Numbered from the stretch's first letter, positions 35,794 through 45,124 are shown. The stretch is 54,873 bases of DNA from CBDCWT01 sp965223305 (GCA_965223305.1 CBDCWT010000006.1:1-54873); one strand, 5' to 3'. The notes: generated by a model not told the origin, from the letters alone. Program-made: numbers and translations.

Positions 35794-36892
35794 TCAGCGG
35801 CAGGCTGCGTAGGCGGCCGCTTTTCGCGCCTGGGTCGAGTTGGTTAGGCCCGCTTTCTGCAGCCACTCTTTGAGTCCCTTCGTTGCTACCTGTTTGAGGC
35901 GTGCGGCCAGACGGTGTGGGGGCGTCGTTTCAAACAGCGTGGGATAGATTGCGAGCAGCGTGGTAAACGTCCCCCGATTGTGATGACGCTGAAGCGATTT
36001 GAAACGGCCGAGAGAGGACTCTAAGACCTCCGTGCTACAAGGAACTCTCAGTTTGGCGTAACTGGAGCTGACCAGCTTCCGCTCGTTTTTTGCGTAGGCG
36101 TCGACTAGCTTGTTGAGAAGTTGTTGGGCTATCGCGGACGACAAGTCTAATTCTGCCAGCTGTTTTCTTAGAGCCTCTGTCGCACCCGCATACACTCCTT
36201 CGCGGTTAGTGAACTCCAGCACTGCCGAGACAACCTGCCGGCACTCGCGCCAATGCTCCAAATCCTCTTCGAAGTCTAAAAGCCAGCCGAGCTTCTGGGT
36301 GACCCGCTCTGCGGACACATCTCGGTTACCGGGTGCTTGCGGGGTCTTCAAGTGGAAACGCACCATCTCAGCCCAATCCATCAACTTGCCTAGGTTCATG
36401 AACCGGCACTTCGTTTTCTTGGTGGGTGGAAGAAAATGATCTAATTCTGTTTGTTGAATGCCAGCGGTCGTCTTTCCAATCTGACTGTCGAACTGGATAA
36501 AACGCTTGTCCTGACCGAGTATCTTCTTGAGAAGATTGGCCGCCACGTGTTTCACATCAGCCACTAAAACGACTTCAAACCCCTTGTTTTCAAGCCATTT
36601 GACACCCTCATGAAGCTCAGAGGCGCCATCACTGGCGATACTGATTGGTGCGCCGGTTTGATCGGCCAGTTCTACGAGTGCTTCACCGACTTGCTCCTTC
36701 CTTCGTGAAAGCGTTGGCACCACCGCCAGTGGTTTCATGTCGTCCCGTCGCAAGGGGCGTCCTACAGGAAGTTCCGACTGACGGATCCCAAGGACGATCA
36801 GCACAGACATTTTTCCCAGCTGAACACTATGGTCGATCAACCAGATCCAATCGGGTGCAAATTGGACGGACTCCTGTAAGATCGCAACGCCA
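35794..36892 (-). pseudogene. Outer IS transposase, C-terminal part
   Basis: Continues the reading frame of the fragment at 38615-39054 once the inner element is removed: the join reads LWTCR then NGVAILQESVQFAPDWIWLI. Content looks like a DDE-type catalytic region: WIWLIDHSVQLGKMSVLIVL with a first Asp, SIASDGASELHEGVKWLENK with a second Asp and Glu, VVLVADVKHVAANLLKKILG, and a C-terminal VPCSTEVLESSLGRFKSLQR with the late Glu. It ends KAAAYAACR. Intact except for the disruption, so the insertion is recent. Confidence 0.85.
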
Positions 36893-36901
36893 TTGCGGCA
36901 A

Positions 36902-38614
36902 GGGTGTAACCGTCGATCCGACGGTCAACATGCGAGCGTCATCGCTGGATAGTTGTCAAGCAGGTCTTGGTTGGCGTGTGTCGATGCCCCTTCGACGGCC
37001 ATCCGGTGATCCAGAAACGTTCGCCAGTGGTCGCTTTGAAATGCAGCTCGCAGGTTGAGCATGCTACGAGCACCTTCAAGCGTCCAGCGCATCCCGCTGC
37101 GTTCCATGCGATCTTTCACCAAGTGACGGCACGCGCCTTCAATGACACCGGTCGCAATCGGATAACCTCGACGCAGGTACTCGTCATAGCGCATTCGGTC
37201 GGCGTTTTTTTCCAGATAGCCGCAGATTCGAGCCAGGTCTTTTGCGGCCCTCCCAGTCAGCCCCGCCGTGGTTCCGAGGCGGCGCAGGCCCGTAATGACA
37301 GACCGTACTTCACCTCGCAAGATTCGCAACAAACGTGTGCGAGTGAACGCTTTGCGGCCAGCATCGTCCTTTTTGAACAGACCGGCTGCTTCCCAGACAT
37401 AGGATAAGGCATGAAGGATATCCAAGATCGGAACTGTCCGCGCACCGAACGACAGATGCAGCTTCATCGTCTCCCAAAGGCTGTCCTGGCCATCCATGAG
37501 CGTGATCAAGACTTGTCCACTGCGTCGGCGTGCAGTCACCTGACCGATGATCCAGGCTATGGCTACGTGAATTCCGCTGATGGGAAGTTCACCGCCCACG
37601 CCATCACTTTCCAGCGTGGGAAAGTGAGCGGTTGTGTTCTTGTTCTGAGGTCGAGGGCGTTTGACTTGCGTTGTCTCTTCATCGGGTTCGTCGCGAAATA
37701 ACGCTGCGACGACCTCTTCAGCTGAGCGGACGTGAGGATCAACCGTGTAGACACTGGCCACTGTGGCCATCCGTCGGTTACCAGGATTCTTCTTTGCCGT
37801 CTCGAATGCAGCGACCTTGGACGAATCGTTTTTCACCAGGGGTACGCCCTTACAGTCCGCAGTGGCTACAAGCAACTTTGCCTCGCTGCCAGGTTCTGGT
37901 TGCGGCAAGTCGTCGAAAAACTCACCTGCGACCCGCCCAAGTTCGGCATTGATTTTTTCGGCCGTATCGACCGAAAACGTACCACCGAGGATCGCCCCCA
38001 AATTGGTCATCGCTTGTTCGTACGACGAGTCAACCGCCAACATTTGCGAGAACTCTTGCAGCAAATAGGACCACTGCCGCGGTGGCAGCGACATGCGAGC
38101 GCTAATCGGCCGCAGCTGGATCGCCTTCTTGGCACCTGGTGCGTAGGTAAACTGCTCGAACCGATGAGTTCCGAAGATGGATCGAACCGTTGTCTGATGA
38201 GCCTCCTCACTCCGGTAGAGGGGCTTACCGTCGTTGCTAGCGATCTCAGGACCCAAATCGCCTTCTCCTTGCAGGCGTATGAACAATTCGATTGTCTGAT
38301 GACCCAATTGAAACACCGTATCACGAATGCTTCGTTCCACCGAATCGAACGAACTGCCGCTCTGAGCTGCGTCCTGAACGGCCTGCTTCAGCTGCTCAGT
38401 AACCGAGTCGATCATCTCGAGCGCGTCTTCGATTGCTGTCACATTCTCCGAGTTGGGGTTGCCCGAAGCATTTAAATCAGCGACCTTCATGGGAAGCGGC
38501 CTCCTTGCCTTGATGAAACGGATAAAACACCCGAATCATGGCAGGTTGGCCGCTTTTTGTTTACCCAGATTTCGCAACCAATCAGATCGGCCAAGCGGAA
38601 CCGCGGTTACACCC
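36902..38614 (-). mobile_element. ISKra4-family insertion sequence (inner), 1713 bp
   Basis: Bounded by perfect terminal inverted repeats GGGTGTAACCG (left, 36902-36912) and CGGTTACACCC (right, 38604-38614) and by a 9-bp target duplication TTGCGGCAA (36893-36901 and 38615-38623). It holds one transposase gene. The inserted length plus duplication, 1722 bp, is a multiple of three, so the interrupted host frame stays in register. Confidence 0.92.
36925..38490 (-). CDS. ISKra4-family transposase
   Basis: 521 residues, ATG 38490 with AGGAGG nine bases upstream. An N-terminal helical region (AIEDALEMIDSVTEQLKQAV) is followed by RSIFGTHRFEQFTYAPGAKK and RMSLPPRQWSYLLQEFSQML. The catalytic region includes LLVATADCKGVPLVKND (first Asp), VLITLMDGQDSLWETMKLHL (second Asp) and the late YPIATGVIEGACRHLVKDRM with its Glu, followed by ERSGMRWTLEGARSMLNLRA, the C-terminal signature of this family. 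Full length and uninterrupted, so the element may be active. The target was another IS transposase. Confidence 0.93.
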   Translation of the reverse strand: MKVADLNASGNPNSENVTAIEDALEMIDSVTEQLKQAVQDAAQSGSSFDSVERSIRDTVFQLGHQTIELFIRLQGEGDLGPEIASNDGKPLYRSEEAHQTTVRSIFGTHRFEQFTYAPGAKKAIQLRPISARMSLPPRQWSYLLQEFSQMLAVDSSYEQAMTNLGAILGGTFSVDTAEKINAELGRVAGEFFDDLPQPEPGSEAKLLVATADCKGVPLVKNDSSKVAAFETAKKNPGNRRMATVASVYTVDPHVRSAEEVVAALFRDEPDEETTQVKRPRPQNKNTTAHFPTLESDGVGGELPISGIHVAIAWIIGQVTARRRSGQVLITLMDGQDSLWETMKLHLSFGARTVPILDILHALSYVWEAAGLFKKDDAGRKAFTRTRLLRILRGEVRSVITGLRRLGTTAGLTGRAAKDLARICGYLEKNADRMRYDEYLRRGYPIATGVIEGACRHLVKDRMERSGMRWTLEGARSMLNLRAAFQSDHWRTFLDHRMAVEGASTHANQDLLDNYPAMTLAC

Positions 38615-39054
38615 TTGCGGCAAGTCCACAGACGGATCGTGTCGTGGCTCGGAACGTCTAATTCCACCTGCAGCCAGTGGCTGATCAGACGCAACACCCG
38701 TTCGGTCGAACGAAAGCCAATAAGACTTGCTAGTGCACAACACAAAGCCATGGTCCGTGGTCCAAACTGGTGCCCTTTTAACGGTGGATCGTCGGGGAGT
38801 TGGAATGGTAGAGCTTGCTGCTTGGCTGCCAGTCTACGGTACTCAGCCAATTGCTTTTCGGCTCGTTGAAGACTCTTAGTAAGGCTTCTGTTTTCATCGC
38901 GAACGCGTTGATGATCCTGCCTGGCTTCGCTCTTCTCGCGTTTCAACTCGTCAATTCGATCACGCAGTCTTTCGCGACTGCGGTAAAATGACGCACAAAG
39001 CGCCCATAAAGAAGACTTGTAACGCCCGACCGAAAAAGAGGATACTCGTGCCAC
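38615..39054 (-). pseudogene. Outer IS transposase, N-terminal part
   Basis: Starts at GTG 39054 with GAAGGAG eight bases upstream. Reads RYKSSLWALCASFYRSRERL, then a coiled coil (IDELKREKSEARQDHQRVRD; LTKSLQRAEKQLAEYRRLAA), then GPRTMALCCALASLIGFRST and SHDTIRLWTCR, where the inner element begins. The frame continues a further 26 codons into the inner element before a stop, giving a 172-residue fused product. Confidence 0.87.
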
Positions 39055-39212
39055 TGTTGCGCTCCTTCGCTTGGTGGATGTTTGCCAAAAACAACCAATA
39101 CGTTGGAGCGCAACATTTTTGAAATACCAGTTTTTACGATCTTCTCTAGATTCAACCTCTTTTCACCATCCCAGGGCGAGGCTCCTGCCGAGCCGAAATC
39201 GCTGCGCAACAT

Positions 39213-39269
39213 CAGCCGCTGGGCGTTAGCCCACGGTTCACAAAACCGGATGCTAACGCATTCCGGCTG
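39213..39269. repeat. Palindromic repeat, family A, next to the family C scar
   Basis: CAGCCGCTGGGCGTTAGCCC ... GCTAACGCATTCCGGCTG, 18 bp after the right half of the split family C repeat (39173-39194). It lies 16 bp beyond the stop of the dihaem TPR gene, a terminator-like position. Confidence 0.85.
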
Positions 39270-39284
39270 ATTTGCGCAGCCGGG

Positions 39285-41231
39285 TCACTTGTCCGGTCGT
39301 ACTCTCCGCAAGTATGCCTCACTGGTCGCCAACTGCGCTCTTTGGAAGTTCGACAGCACCTGCTTGGGTACCTGCGACAGCGAGCGGCAATAGTGAACCA
39401 GATCGATGGCTTGCTGCCTGTCGAGCGTCCGGCTCGCTGGATGCGGTGTTCCCGGCATTCCGACGACAATCCGCAAGTAAACCGCAGCTGGACTATCGCC
39501 GCCCTTCATCGGCTCGTGCACCAAATCGCGCGGACGTAGGGGACGCTGGTTTCGGTCATACCAAGTTGACCCAGCGGCCCCGATCCCATCCGGCCCGTGA
39601 CAGCTAGCGCATCCCTGTTGCTGGAACAGCACCTTGCCACGGCTGAGAGATGCTGTTGTCGGGGTTCCCAGCGACGGAACCACAACCGTCTCACCCGGCG
39701 TCATCCGCAGCTCGACGTCTTGCCGCACTTCTTCAAGCTCAACCTCTTCGCCCTCGGCCGCGCGTAGCTCCGACAGTTCCTGCCGCAGTCCCTGCTGCCG
39801 CAGGTATCGTACTTCGTCCGCCAGCATCACGAGCTGTGCGTCATCCAGGTGCCGGTACGAACTCATCGCAGTTCCAGGAATACCGCGCCGCAGAACGGCT
39901 ACGATGTCGTCCTGAGTTGGGACGCCGTTGTCCGTGCTGACCAACCGTGCCGGTTCGTACCTCAGATTTCGCGGAGCGGGAAAGACATGTCGAGCCGCAC
40001 GACCATCACCTTCCCCCGACGCCCCGTGACATGTCGCGCAGTGGGCCTGGTACAACTCGCGGCCCGATTGCGCTGCTGACAAGGAGCGTTCCAAGTCGGG
40101 TGGCGGCTGTGGTTCCGTCACTAACTGCTGAAGCTCCGCAGCCGCAGCAGAATCTCCTCGGTCCAGCGAGAGACGGGTTCTCAAGTCGTAGGTCCGCACG
40201 AGACGGTTCCTAGCCTGGGTCGCCCATTCAAAATATGGCCGAGCGTCGGCAAACCTGCCGTCCAGTGACAGCGCTGTCGCCAACAAGTCAATGTTCTCGG
40301 TCTTGATCAAGTCCGCCTGCTGAAACCGCGCGGCGGCCGCCGAATAGTCACCCCGTTCCAAGGCCAGCCGGCCCATTTCAACCACAACTTCCGACGATAG
40401 CGGTGCCCGCTCTGCAAGTTCGTCGAGCAATGCTTGTGCCCGTTCGCCTTGTCCCCGCCTGCGCAGAATCCTCGCGATCCCGATTGTCGCGGTCTCCGCT
40501 GCGGGGGAGGCAACGGCGAGCTCGATGTACTGCTGCAGTGCCTGTTCGAGCTCCTCGGTCTTCTCGTACGATTCTGCCAGTGCGGTTCCGGCCAATTCGT
40601 GCCGTGGCTGGGCGTCCAACGCAGCGCGCAGGAACTCGCGTGCCTGTTCTCGGTTGCCGCGGGCCTCCCAGTATCTTGCCCGCATGTAGTCGACGTGGGG
40701 GCTGTCGGGAAAATCCGCGTTCCAAGCATCGAGCAGTCGCTCGGCCAAGTCGTACCTTCGCTTGGCCAGGTAACCATACACGAGCGAAGCCGGCACATCG
40801 TAGCTAAGTGGGAAGGTGTCGGCGGATGCGATCAGCTGTGAGATCGCGGCGTCGCCGAGTACACCCTCGCGAGCGAGCTGTAAACGAGCTTCACGCTGCA
40901 GTCGAGCTGCATCAAGGCCCTTCTTGGACGCAACCTCCAGCGCCGCCTTCCAGCGATCCGTTTCCTGACGCTGTCGATAGCAGCTGGCCAGCATCAAGTC
41001 GGTAGTCCCATCGCTAGGATCGCACCAGGCAGACCACCGCAACCACTGCTGAGCCCGGCTGAGAGCGCCGCGTTCCAAGTCGCGCCTGGCCACAGACTGG
41101 ATCCAAAACCGCGCGCCATCGCGCCCAACCAGCGCAGTCGTGACGCCGGCAAGCAAGACTAGAATCCACACCAGCCGCCGCCTAAATGAAAAAATTCCGG
41201 GTCGGTCGCTGGATCGAGTCTTACCGGACAT
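39285..41231 (-). CDS. TPR protein with two c-type cytochrome domains
   Basis: 648 residues from ATG 41231, which overlaps the upstream gene's stop by 11 bases; the longer frame runs into that gene. N-terminal membrane anchor: RRRLVWILVLLAGVTTALVG. About 300 residues of TPR-like helical pairs follow (ALEVASKKGLDAARLQREAR; LAERLLDAWNADFPDSPHVD; REQAREFLRAALDAQPRHEL; ALQQYIELAVASPAAETATI). Then two haem domains: YQAHCATCHGASGEGDGRAA near 397 and FQQQGCASCHGPDGIGAAGS near 540, each with a downstream Met-containing region (MSSYRHLDDAQLVMLADEVR; VVGMPGTPHPASRTLDRQQA). Probably an electron carrier or oxidase subunit in the periplasm. Co-transcribed with the haem-VCBS gene. Confidence 0.88.
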   Translation of the reverse strand: MSGKTRSSDRPGIFSFRRRLVWILVLLAGVTTALVGRDGARFWIQSVARRDLERGALSRAQQWLRWSAWCDPSDGTTDLMLASCYRQRQETDRWKAALEVASKKGLDAARLQREARLQLAREGVLGDAAISQLIASADTFPLSYDVPASLVYGYLAKRRYDLAERLLDAWNADFPDSPHVDYMRARYWEARGNREQAREFLRAALDAQPRHELAGTALAESYEKTEELEQALQQYIELAVASPAAETATIGIARILRRRGQGERAQALLDELAERAPLSSEVVVEMGRLALERGDYSAAAARFQQADLIKTENIDLLATALSLDGRFADARPYFEWATQARNRLVRTYDLRTRLSLDRGDSAAAAELQQLVTEPQPPPDLERSLSAAQSGRELYQAHCATCHGASGEGDGRAARHVFPAPRNLRYEPARLVSTDNGVPTQDDIVAVLRRGIPGTAMSSYRHLDDAQLVMLADEVRYLRQQGLRQELSELRAAEGEEVELEEVRQDVELRMTPGETVVVPSLGTPTTASLSRGKVLFQQQGCASCHGPDGIGAAGSTWYDRNQRPLRPRDLVHEPMKGGDSPAAVYLRIVVGMPGTPHPASRTLDRQQAIDLVHYCRSLSQVPKQVLSNFQRAQLATSEAYLRRVRPDK

Positions 41232-42828
41232 GCTGCGCGCGGCCCCCGTCACGGTTGTCGCCCCCAGTACGCCGCGCCTCATTCGTCCAAACCGTGATCC
41301 AATGCGCCCCCACCGCACCGACGACAAGGTCGGGGTCGCCGTCGTTATCCAGATCGGCGATTTCTAGAGCTGCATTGCGAGGCAACCCGGCCTCAAGTGT
41401 GTGTCGCACAAAGACGCCGGGTGACGTCTGTTCCAAACACAGAAGCGCCGGTAGTGACATCGTGGCCAGCCTGGCTGGCTTGACCTCCTCCGGAAGCCAG
41501 GCAACTGCGACAATGTCCAAGTCGCCGTCCAAATCGACGTCCGCCGGCAAAGCCCGAAAGGCACCGACCAAATCAGTCAGCCGGTGATACTCAAATGTCA
41601 AGTTGCCGATGTTCTCAAGCCATTGGACACCGTGAGTTGGATTCGCGAAAGAGTTGTCAAATGAGTCGCCGTTGGTGTAGAGCACGTCGAGATCGCCGTC
41701 TTGGTCCATGTCGACCGGTTCGATACCACTGGATCCAAACGTCAAGTCGGGCGCAGACCACAGCGGGTAGGCCCGGAATTCTCCATTGCCTTGATTCACA
41801 AAGGCCTCGACCGACTCGTATTCTTGGCTAATCAAAGCCAGAAAATCAGGGTATGCGTCACCGTTCAAGTCACACACGGGCACGTGGATCGTCCCCGGAC
41901 GCGGGTCGATCGGCCGCGGTTTGAACTTCGGTAACCCGTCGCGACCGCCAGTGTTCTGCAGCAGCAGGATACTGCCTGTCGCATGAAGTCCGAACTCGGC
42001 GACGATCAGGTCGAGGTCTCCGTCAAGATCGACGTCAGCGGGGCGAACATCGGCCACACGGCCTAACCCGTTGGCAAGGACCACTTCCTCGTAGTCTGCC
42101 GATTGTCCGCGTCCGCGCAGCCAAACAACGCGACCCAAATCGTGGTCGTCCGGAGTAAAACTGCCCAGATCCGCGACGACCAGGTCCAAGATACCGTCAC
42201 CGTCGAGATCGCAAGTTTCCGCGTGACAGGGATGATTGAGCCGAGCGAGCACTTGCCGCGGTACTTCGGGCTGCTGCAGATCGACCGCCATCACCCGTCC
42301 GTCTCGCATATCACAAGCCAACAGGCGTGCTGGGGCTTGCTGCTGGAGTGGCAACCAACGGAGGTAGGCGATGGCCGGCGCAATACTCGAACCGGGAAGC
42401 CTGCGCTTGACGAATGCGGTGCCCAGCGGATGTGCAGCGTCCGCCAACTCGGGAAACGAGAACTGGGCCGGCGCCCGCGCCCGATAGTAGGCCGCGGTCG
42501 CCGCAGCAGGAGGAGGGTCTAGATCGGTGCGCCCGGATCTCGCATAAAACTCGTAGCCGCGCCAGACCATGTCGTGCCAGGCGTCGCTGGGAAAACTCTC
42601 AACAAGTGGCACGCGGTGGCAGTCGCCGCAGAAGGCCTCAATGCGTGACCGGGTGAGCTCATCGACATGCTGGTCCACTCCGTTCGAATCGGACTGTCCA
42701 ATCACTTGCTGCCACGCCCGACTCGGCTGCCTCCAGCCGCCGCGCGAAATCGCAAACCCAGCGCTGCCCAATAGCGCGAGTGCGGTGATCCCGGTCAGCC
42801 AGTAACGGAGTTTTCGCAAAGTAGGCAC
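41221..42828 (-). CDS. VCBS/FG-GAP repeat protein with an N-terminal c-type haem motif
   Basis: 535 residues from GTG 42828, chosen because it directly precedes the anchor KLRYWLTGITALALLGSAGF; an ATG 20 codons upstream lies in non-coding-like sequence. A haem motif, CGDCH at about 66-70, sits in RIEAFCGDCHRVPLVESFPS. The rest is a seven-bladed propeller of VCBS/FG-GAP repeats with Ca-binding loops: CDLDGDGILDLVVADLG, DVDLDGDLDLIVAEFG, DLNGDAYPDFLALIS, DMDQDGDLDVLYTNGD, DVDLDGDLDIVAVAWLP, DLDNDGDPDLVVGAVG. The gene ends 11 bp into the TPR-cytochrome gene. The propeller may dock the haem domain to the partner; that is inference. Confidence 0.85.
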   Translation of the reverse strand: MPTLRKLRYWLTGITALALLGSAGFAISRGGWRQPSRAWQQVIGQSDSNGVDQHVDELTRSRIEAFCGDCHRVPLVESFPSDAWHDMVWRGYEFYARSGRTDLDPPPAAATAAYYRARAPAQFSFPELADAAHPLGTAFVKRRLPGSSIAPAIAYLRWLPLQQQAPARLLACDMRDGRVMAVDLQQPEVPRQVLARLNHPCHAETCDLDGDGILDLVVADLGSFTPDDHDLGRVVWLRGRGQSADYEEVVLANGLGRVADVRPADVDLDGDLDLIVAEFGLHATGSILLLQNTGGRDGLPKFKPRPIDPRPGTIHVPVCDLNGDAYPDFLALISQEYESVEAFVNQGNGEFRAYPLWSAPDLTFGSSGIEPVDMDQDGDLDVLYTNGDSFDNSFANPTHGVQWLENIGNLTFEYHRLTDLVGAFRALPADVDLDGDLDIVAVAWLPEEVKPARLATMSLPALLCLEQTSPGVFVRHTLEAGLPRNAALEIADLDNDGDPDLVVGAVGAHWITVWTNEARRTGGDNRDGGRAQHVR

Positions 42829-42935
42829 ACAGTGTCGGTTAGTTTGAGCCCATATAGGCACTCTAGCTAATTGCCAAGCTTTTGGCATCCGGCCGGCCGA
42901 CCGCCGCCCTCCGCAGGAGGCAGGCCAAGGTAGTA

Positions 42936-43285
42936 GGCACACTCCGTGTGCCGTAACTGCGCTATTTCGCAGGCGGCACCTGCAGCATGTTGGAACCGCT
43001 CAATCGCTCTTGTGACAAAGCCTCGTTATAGCAGCCTCCGACAGCTCCCCACGAGATGGCGGCCTCAGCTTAGCGATTTGAGCTTTCTACAATCCACCAA
43101 ACTCTGGCGAGTTCGGCTACGTTGCAAATCAGCCGCTGGGCGTTAGCCCACGGTTCCCCAGCGAAACCGACGCGTAGCATCCGGCAAGCGCCCTCCCTCT
43201 CCGGCCCTTCGGGCCGACTCTCCCCAAGGGGAGAGTAACGAAGACGAAATCGCGCACTAACTTAAAAGCTGTACGACCTCACCGG
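42936..43285. repeat. Repeat cluster: short palindrome, half B, half A and family F
   Basis: GGCACACTCCGTGTGCC at 42936-42952 matches the inverted repeat at 19475-19491. A family B half arm ends at 43120 (CTCTGGCGAGTTCGGCTAC), followed after nine bases by a family A half arm (43130-43154), then family F (GGCCCTTCGGGCC and GGGGAGAGT) to about 43285. No gene is seen between 42829 and 43405 apart from these. Confidence 0.82.
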
Positions 43286-43405
43286 CGCATGGCGGTCGTA
43301 GGCACAAGCCACAAGATGACGTACAATCCCCTCTCAAATCGAAGAGTGTCTCGGGGTAGGACCGCATCACCGGTCCGGGAAAGTGCAGCGTTTTCGGAGC
43401 GTGTA

Positions 43406-44029
43406 GTGGATCTCGATTTCTACCTACAAGCAATCATCGCCCTGGTTGTGATTACCGCTCCTCCCGACCCGGCCAAGCTGATCTTCTTCAACTCGATCAT
43501 CTCTAAGACGGGAAAGTCGCGGGCCGCCGCGGCGCTCCAGGTGGCTTTCGTTGTGTTTCTTGTGCTTGGAGGTGCCGCCGTCGGTGGTGAACAAGTCGCC
43601 AACCTGATGGGCATCGACCTCAATGCATTCAGCGTCGTAGGAGGCATCGTGGTCGCAGGCATGGGCTTCGAGATGCTCTACGGCGGCGCAACTAGCAAGG
43701 CACAAGGCCGGGACGCAGCAACCGCCGGACCCGACGAAGACAGCGGCCTGATCATGCCTTTGGCGATTCCCCTAATCGCGGGACCAGGAGCGATCGTCAC
43801 CGTGGTCACCATGTCGACGTCAAACGCCGGCACCGGCGAAGTCGCTGCGCTCATCGCCGTGCTTCTGGTGGCAATACTCACCTTTGTCAGCTTCCGTTGG
43901 TTCGGCGAAATACTGGCCAGCCTCTCCGAACGCGCCACGGCGCTGCTGATGCGGATCGGCGGCCTCTTGCTGGCGACAATCGGCACCCAAATGCTGCTCG
44001 GAGGTCTCAAGAACTTCTTTGCCGCTTAA
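43406..44029 (+). CDS. MarC family integral membrane protein
   Basis: 207 residues from GTG 43406, with GGAG six bases upstream; a longer frame starts at 43289 but reads through repeat-like sequence. Six membrane spans are visible: LQAIIALVVITAPPDPAKLI, AALQVAFVVFLVLGGAAVGG, LNAFSVVGGIVVAGMGFEML, MPLAIPLIAGPGAIVTVVTM, VAALIAVLLVAILTFVSFRW and LLMRIGGLLLATIGTQMLLG. The MarC signatures PPDPAKLIFFNS, AIPLIAGPGAIVT and RIGGLLLATIGTQM are all present. Despite its name the family has no proven role in drug resistance; transport function is unknown. It stands alone between repeat-rich gaps. Confidence 0.92.
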   Translation: MDLDFYLQAIIALVVITAPPDPAKLIFFNSIISKTGKSRAAAALQVAFVVFLVLGGAAVGGEQVANLMGIDLNAFSVVGGIVVAGMGFEMLYGGATSKAQGRDAATAGPDEDSGLIMPLAIPLIAGPGAIVTVVTMSTSNAGTGEVAALIAVLLVAILTFVSFRWFGEILASLSERATALLMRIGGLLLATIGTQMLLGGLKNFFAA

Positions 44030-44087
44030 ACGATCCTCAGCTCGCCTCTTCCTGCATCATGCTGGCGCGCCCAAGCGGTCGGGCTCG

Positions 44088-45089
44088 TCAAAACCGCGCT
44101 GCGGCCGCGCCGATGATCTGATTCCGGCCGCCAAACCCGTGCTCTACAACCAGTTCCAGGTTAGGCGAAGGGGACCAACGCACGCCGTAAATGAAATTCC
44201 AAGGGGTGGCAACGTCGAGGTCGACCAAGAGCCGGACCGGCACTCCCCCTACATCGACCGTCGAAGAAAGCTGCTTGGCGACATTGGTGTAGAAGCCACC
44301 AACCCAGATTGCTTTTCCATCTGACTGAAGTCCGACGCGGGGTGCCACAGTCTGTGCAGTGATTGATGAGTCGATTCCTTCGAGGTTTGTTTCCGTGTAG
44401 TTCCAATCGACAACGGCGAAGAAGTTCTCGTACCCGATGGCCCCGGTGCAGCCGCCGCCATACGTGGGTCCCTCGTAGTCAATTCGGACGGGGAGAACCG
44501 TATCGGGCAACAAACCGGGCACTCCCGTAACGGTCACATCGCCGACCGCGCTGCCGCGTGTGTGGCCAATGACGCCGTAGATGTTGACAAGTGGCAAGAT
44601 CCACACATCGTATCTCGCGCTGATGTTCGTATCGCGGCTCTCGATCCGAAATGGGGGAATATCGTCTAGAGCCACAGGGGGACCACCGGCTACGCCAAGC
44701 CGAATCTGCTCGATGTCCATTCCTTGGTCCATATAAGCGATGTTAGCGCCCACGCCGAAGGGAAGCGGAATCTCATAACCAGCCGCCCGAGCCTGGCTGC
44801 CGAGTAGCGGTAGAACTCGCTCGCGATCCGCGTCAAACAGCCGACCGATTGGCGACCAAGGTCGGTGGTCATCGCAAGCCGATTCGAATAGACGCCTACG
44901 GCAGCCGCCACATGGGCACGCGCAGGACTCCCACAGGTCGCTAGGCCCAAGTCCGTCGAGCGTTGCCTTTTCGTCCTCAGAGATGAGCTCCGCCTCCGAG
45001 CTGACGATTTGCGCCTGCGTGGCTGTCCCGAGCGGCGAAGCGGTGACACAAAAGAGCCCCGTGACGACAGCGAGTAACCGACTTCCCAT
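44088..45089 (-). CDS. Probable outer membrane beta-barrel protein with a Cys-rich N-terminal motif
   Basis: 333 residues. Signal: SRLLAVVTGLFCVTASPLGT. After a linker (SEAELISEDEKATLDGLGPS) there is an unusual Cys cluster, WESCACPCGGCRRRLFESAC. The remainder alternates hydrophobic and polar residues in strand-like stretches (YEIPLPFGVGANIAYMDQGM; ARYDVWILPLVNIYGVIGHT; YENFFAVVDWNYTETNLEGI; KAIWVGGFYTNVAKQLSSTV; PWNFIYGVRWSPSPNLELVV) and ends in a terminal Phe, a classic outer-membrane sorting signal. Transporter or porin-like function is inferred. The gene converges with marC. Confidence 0.75.
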   Translation of the reverse strand: MGSRLLAVVTGLFCVTASPLGTATQAQIVSSEAELISEDEKATLDGLGPSDLWESCACPCGGCRRRLFESACDDHRPWSPIGRLFDADRERVLPLLGSQARAAGYEIPLPFGVGANIAYMDQGMDIEQIRLGVAGGPPVALDDIPPFRIESRDTNISARYDVWILPLVNIYGVIGHTRGSAVGDVTVTGVPGLLPDTVLPVRIDYEGPTYGGGCTGAIGYENFFAVVDWNYTETNLEGIDSSITAQTVAPRVGLQSDGKAIWVGGFYTNVAKQLSSTVDVGGVPVRLLVDLDVATPWNFIYGVRWSPSPNLELVVEHGFGGRNQIIGAAAARF

Positions 45090-45124
45090 GACTCCACTCT
45101 ATGATCAGTTGCAGCCCGAATGGT

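Larger units (their letters stand above)
35739..39172 (-). mobile_element. Insertion sequence (outer), interrupted by an ISKra4-type element
   Basis: The element is flanked by an 11-bp direct repeat AGGGCGAGGCT (35728-35738 and 39173-39183). This places its insertion inside a family C repeat, whose left half GGGAGGGCGAGGCT and right half AGGGCGAGGCTCCTGCCGAG are now separated. Ends begin GGGGTGACGAATC and, on the other side, GGGATGGTGAAAAG, weakly similar inverted ends. Without the inner element and its 9-bp duplication the IS is about 1.7 kb with one transposase gene of about 512 codons. Family not recognised with certainty. Confidence 0.8.

Noticed and set aside
38943..39212. An 89-codon minus-strand frame at the end of the outer IS
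   Set aside because: It begins in flanking DNA and runs in a different frame over the transposase start, which has its own GAAGGAG site.
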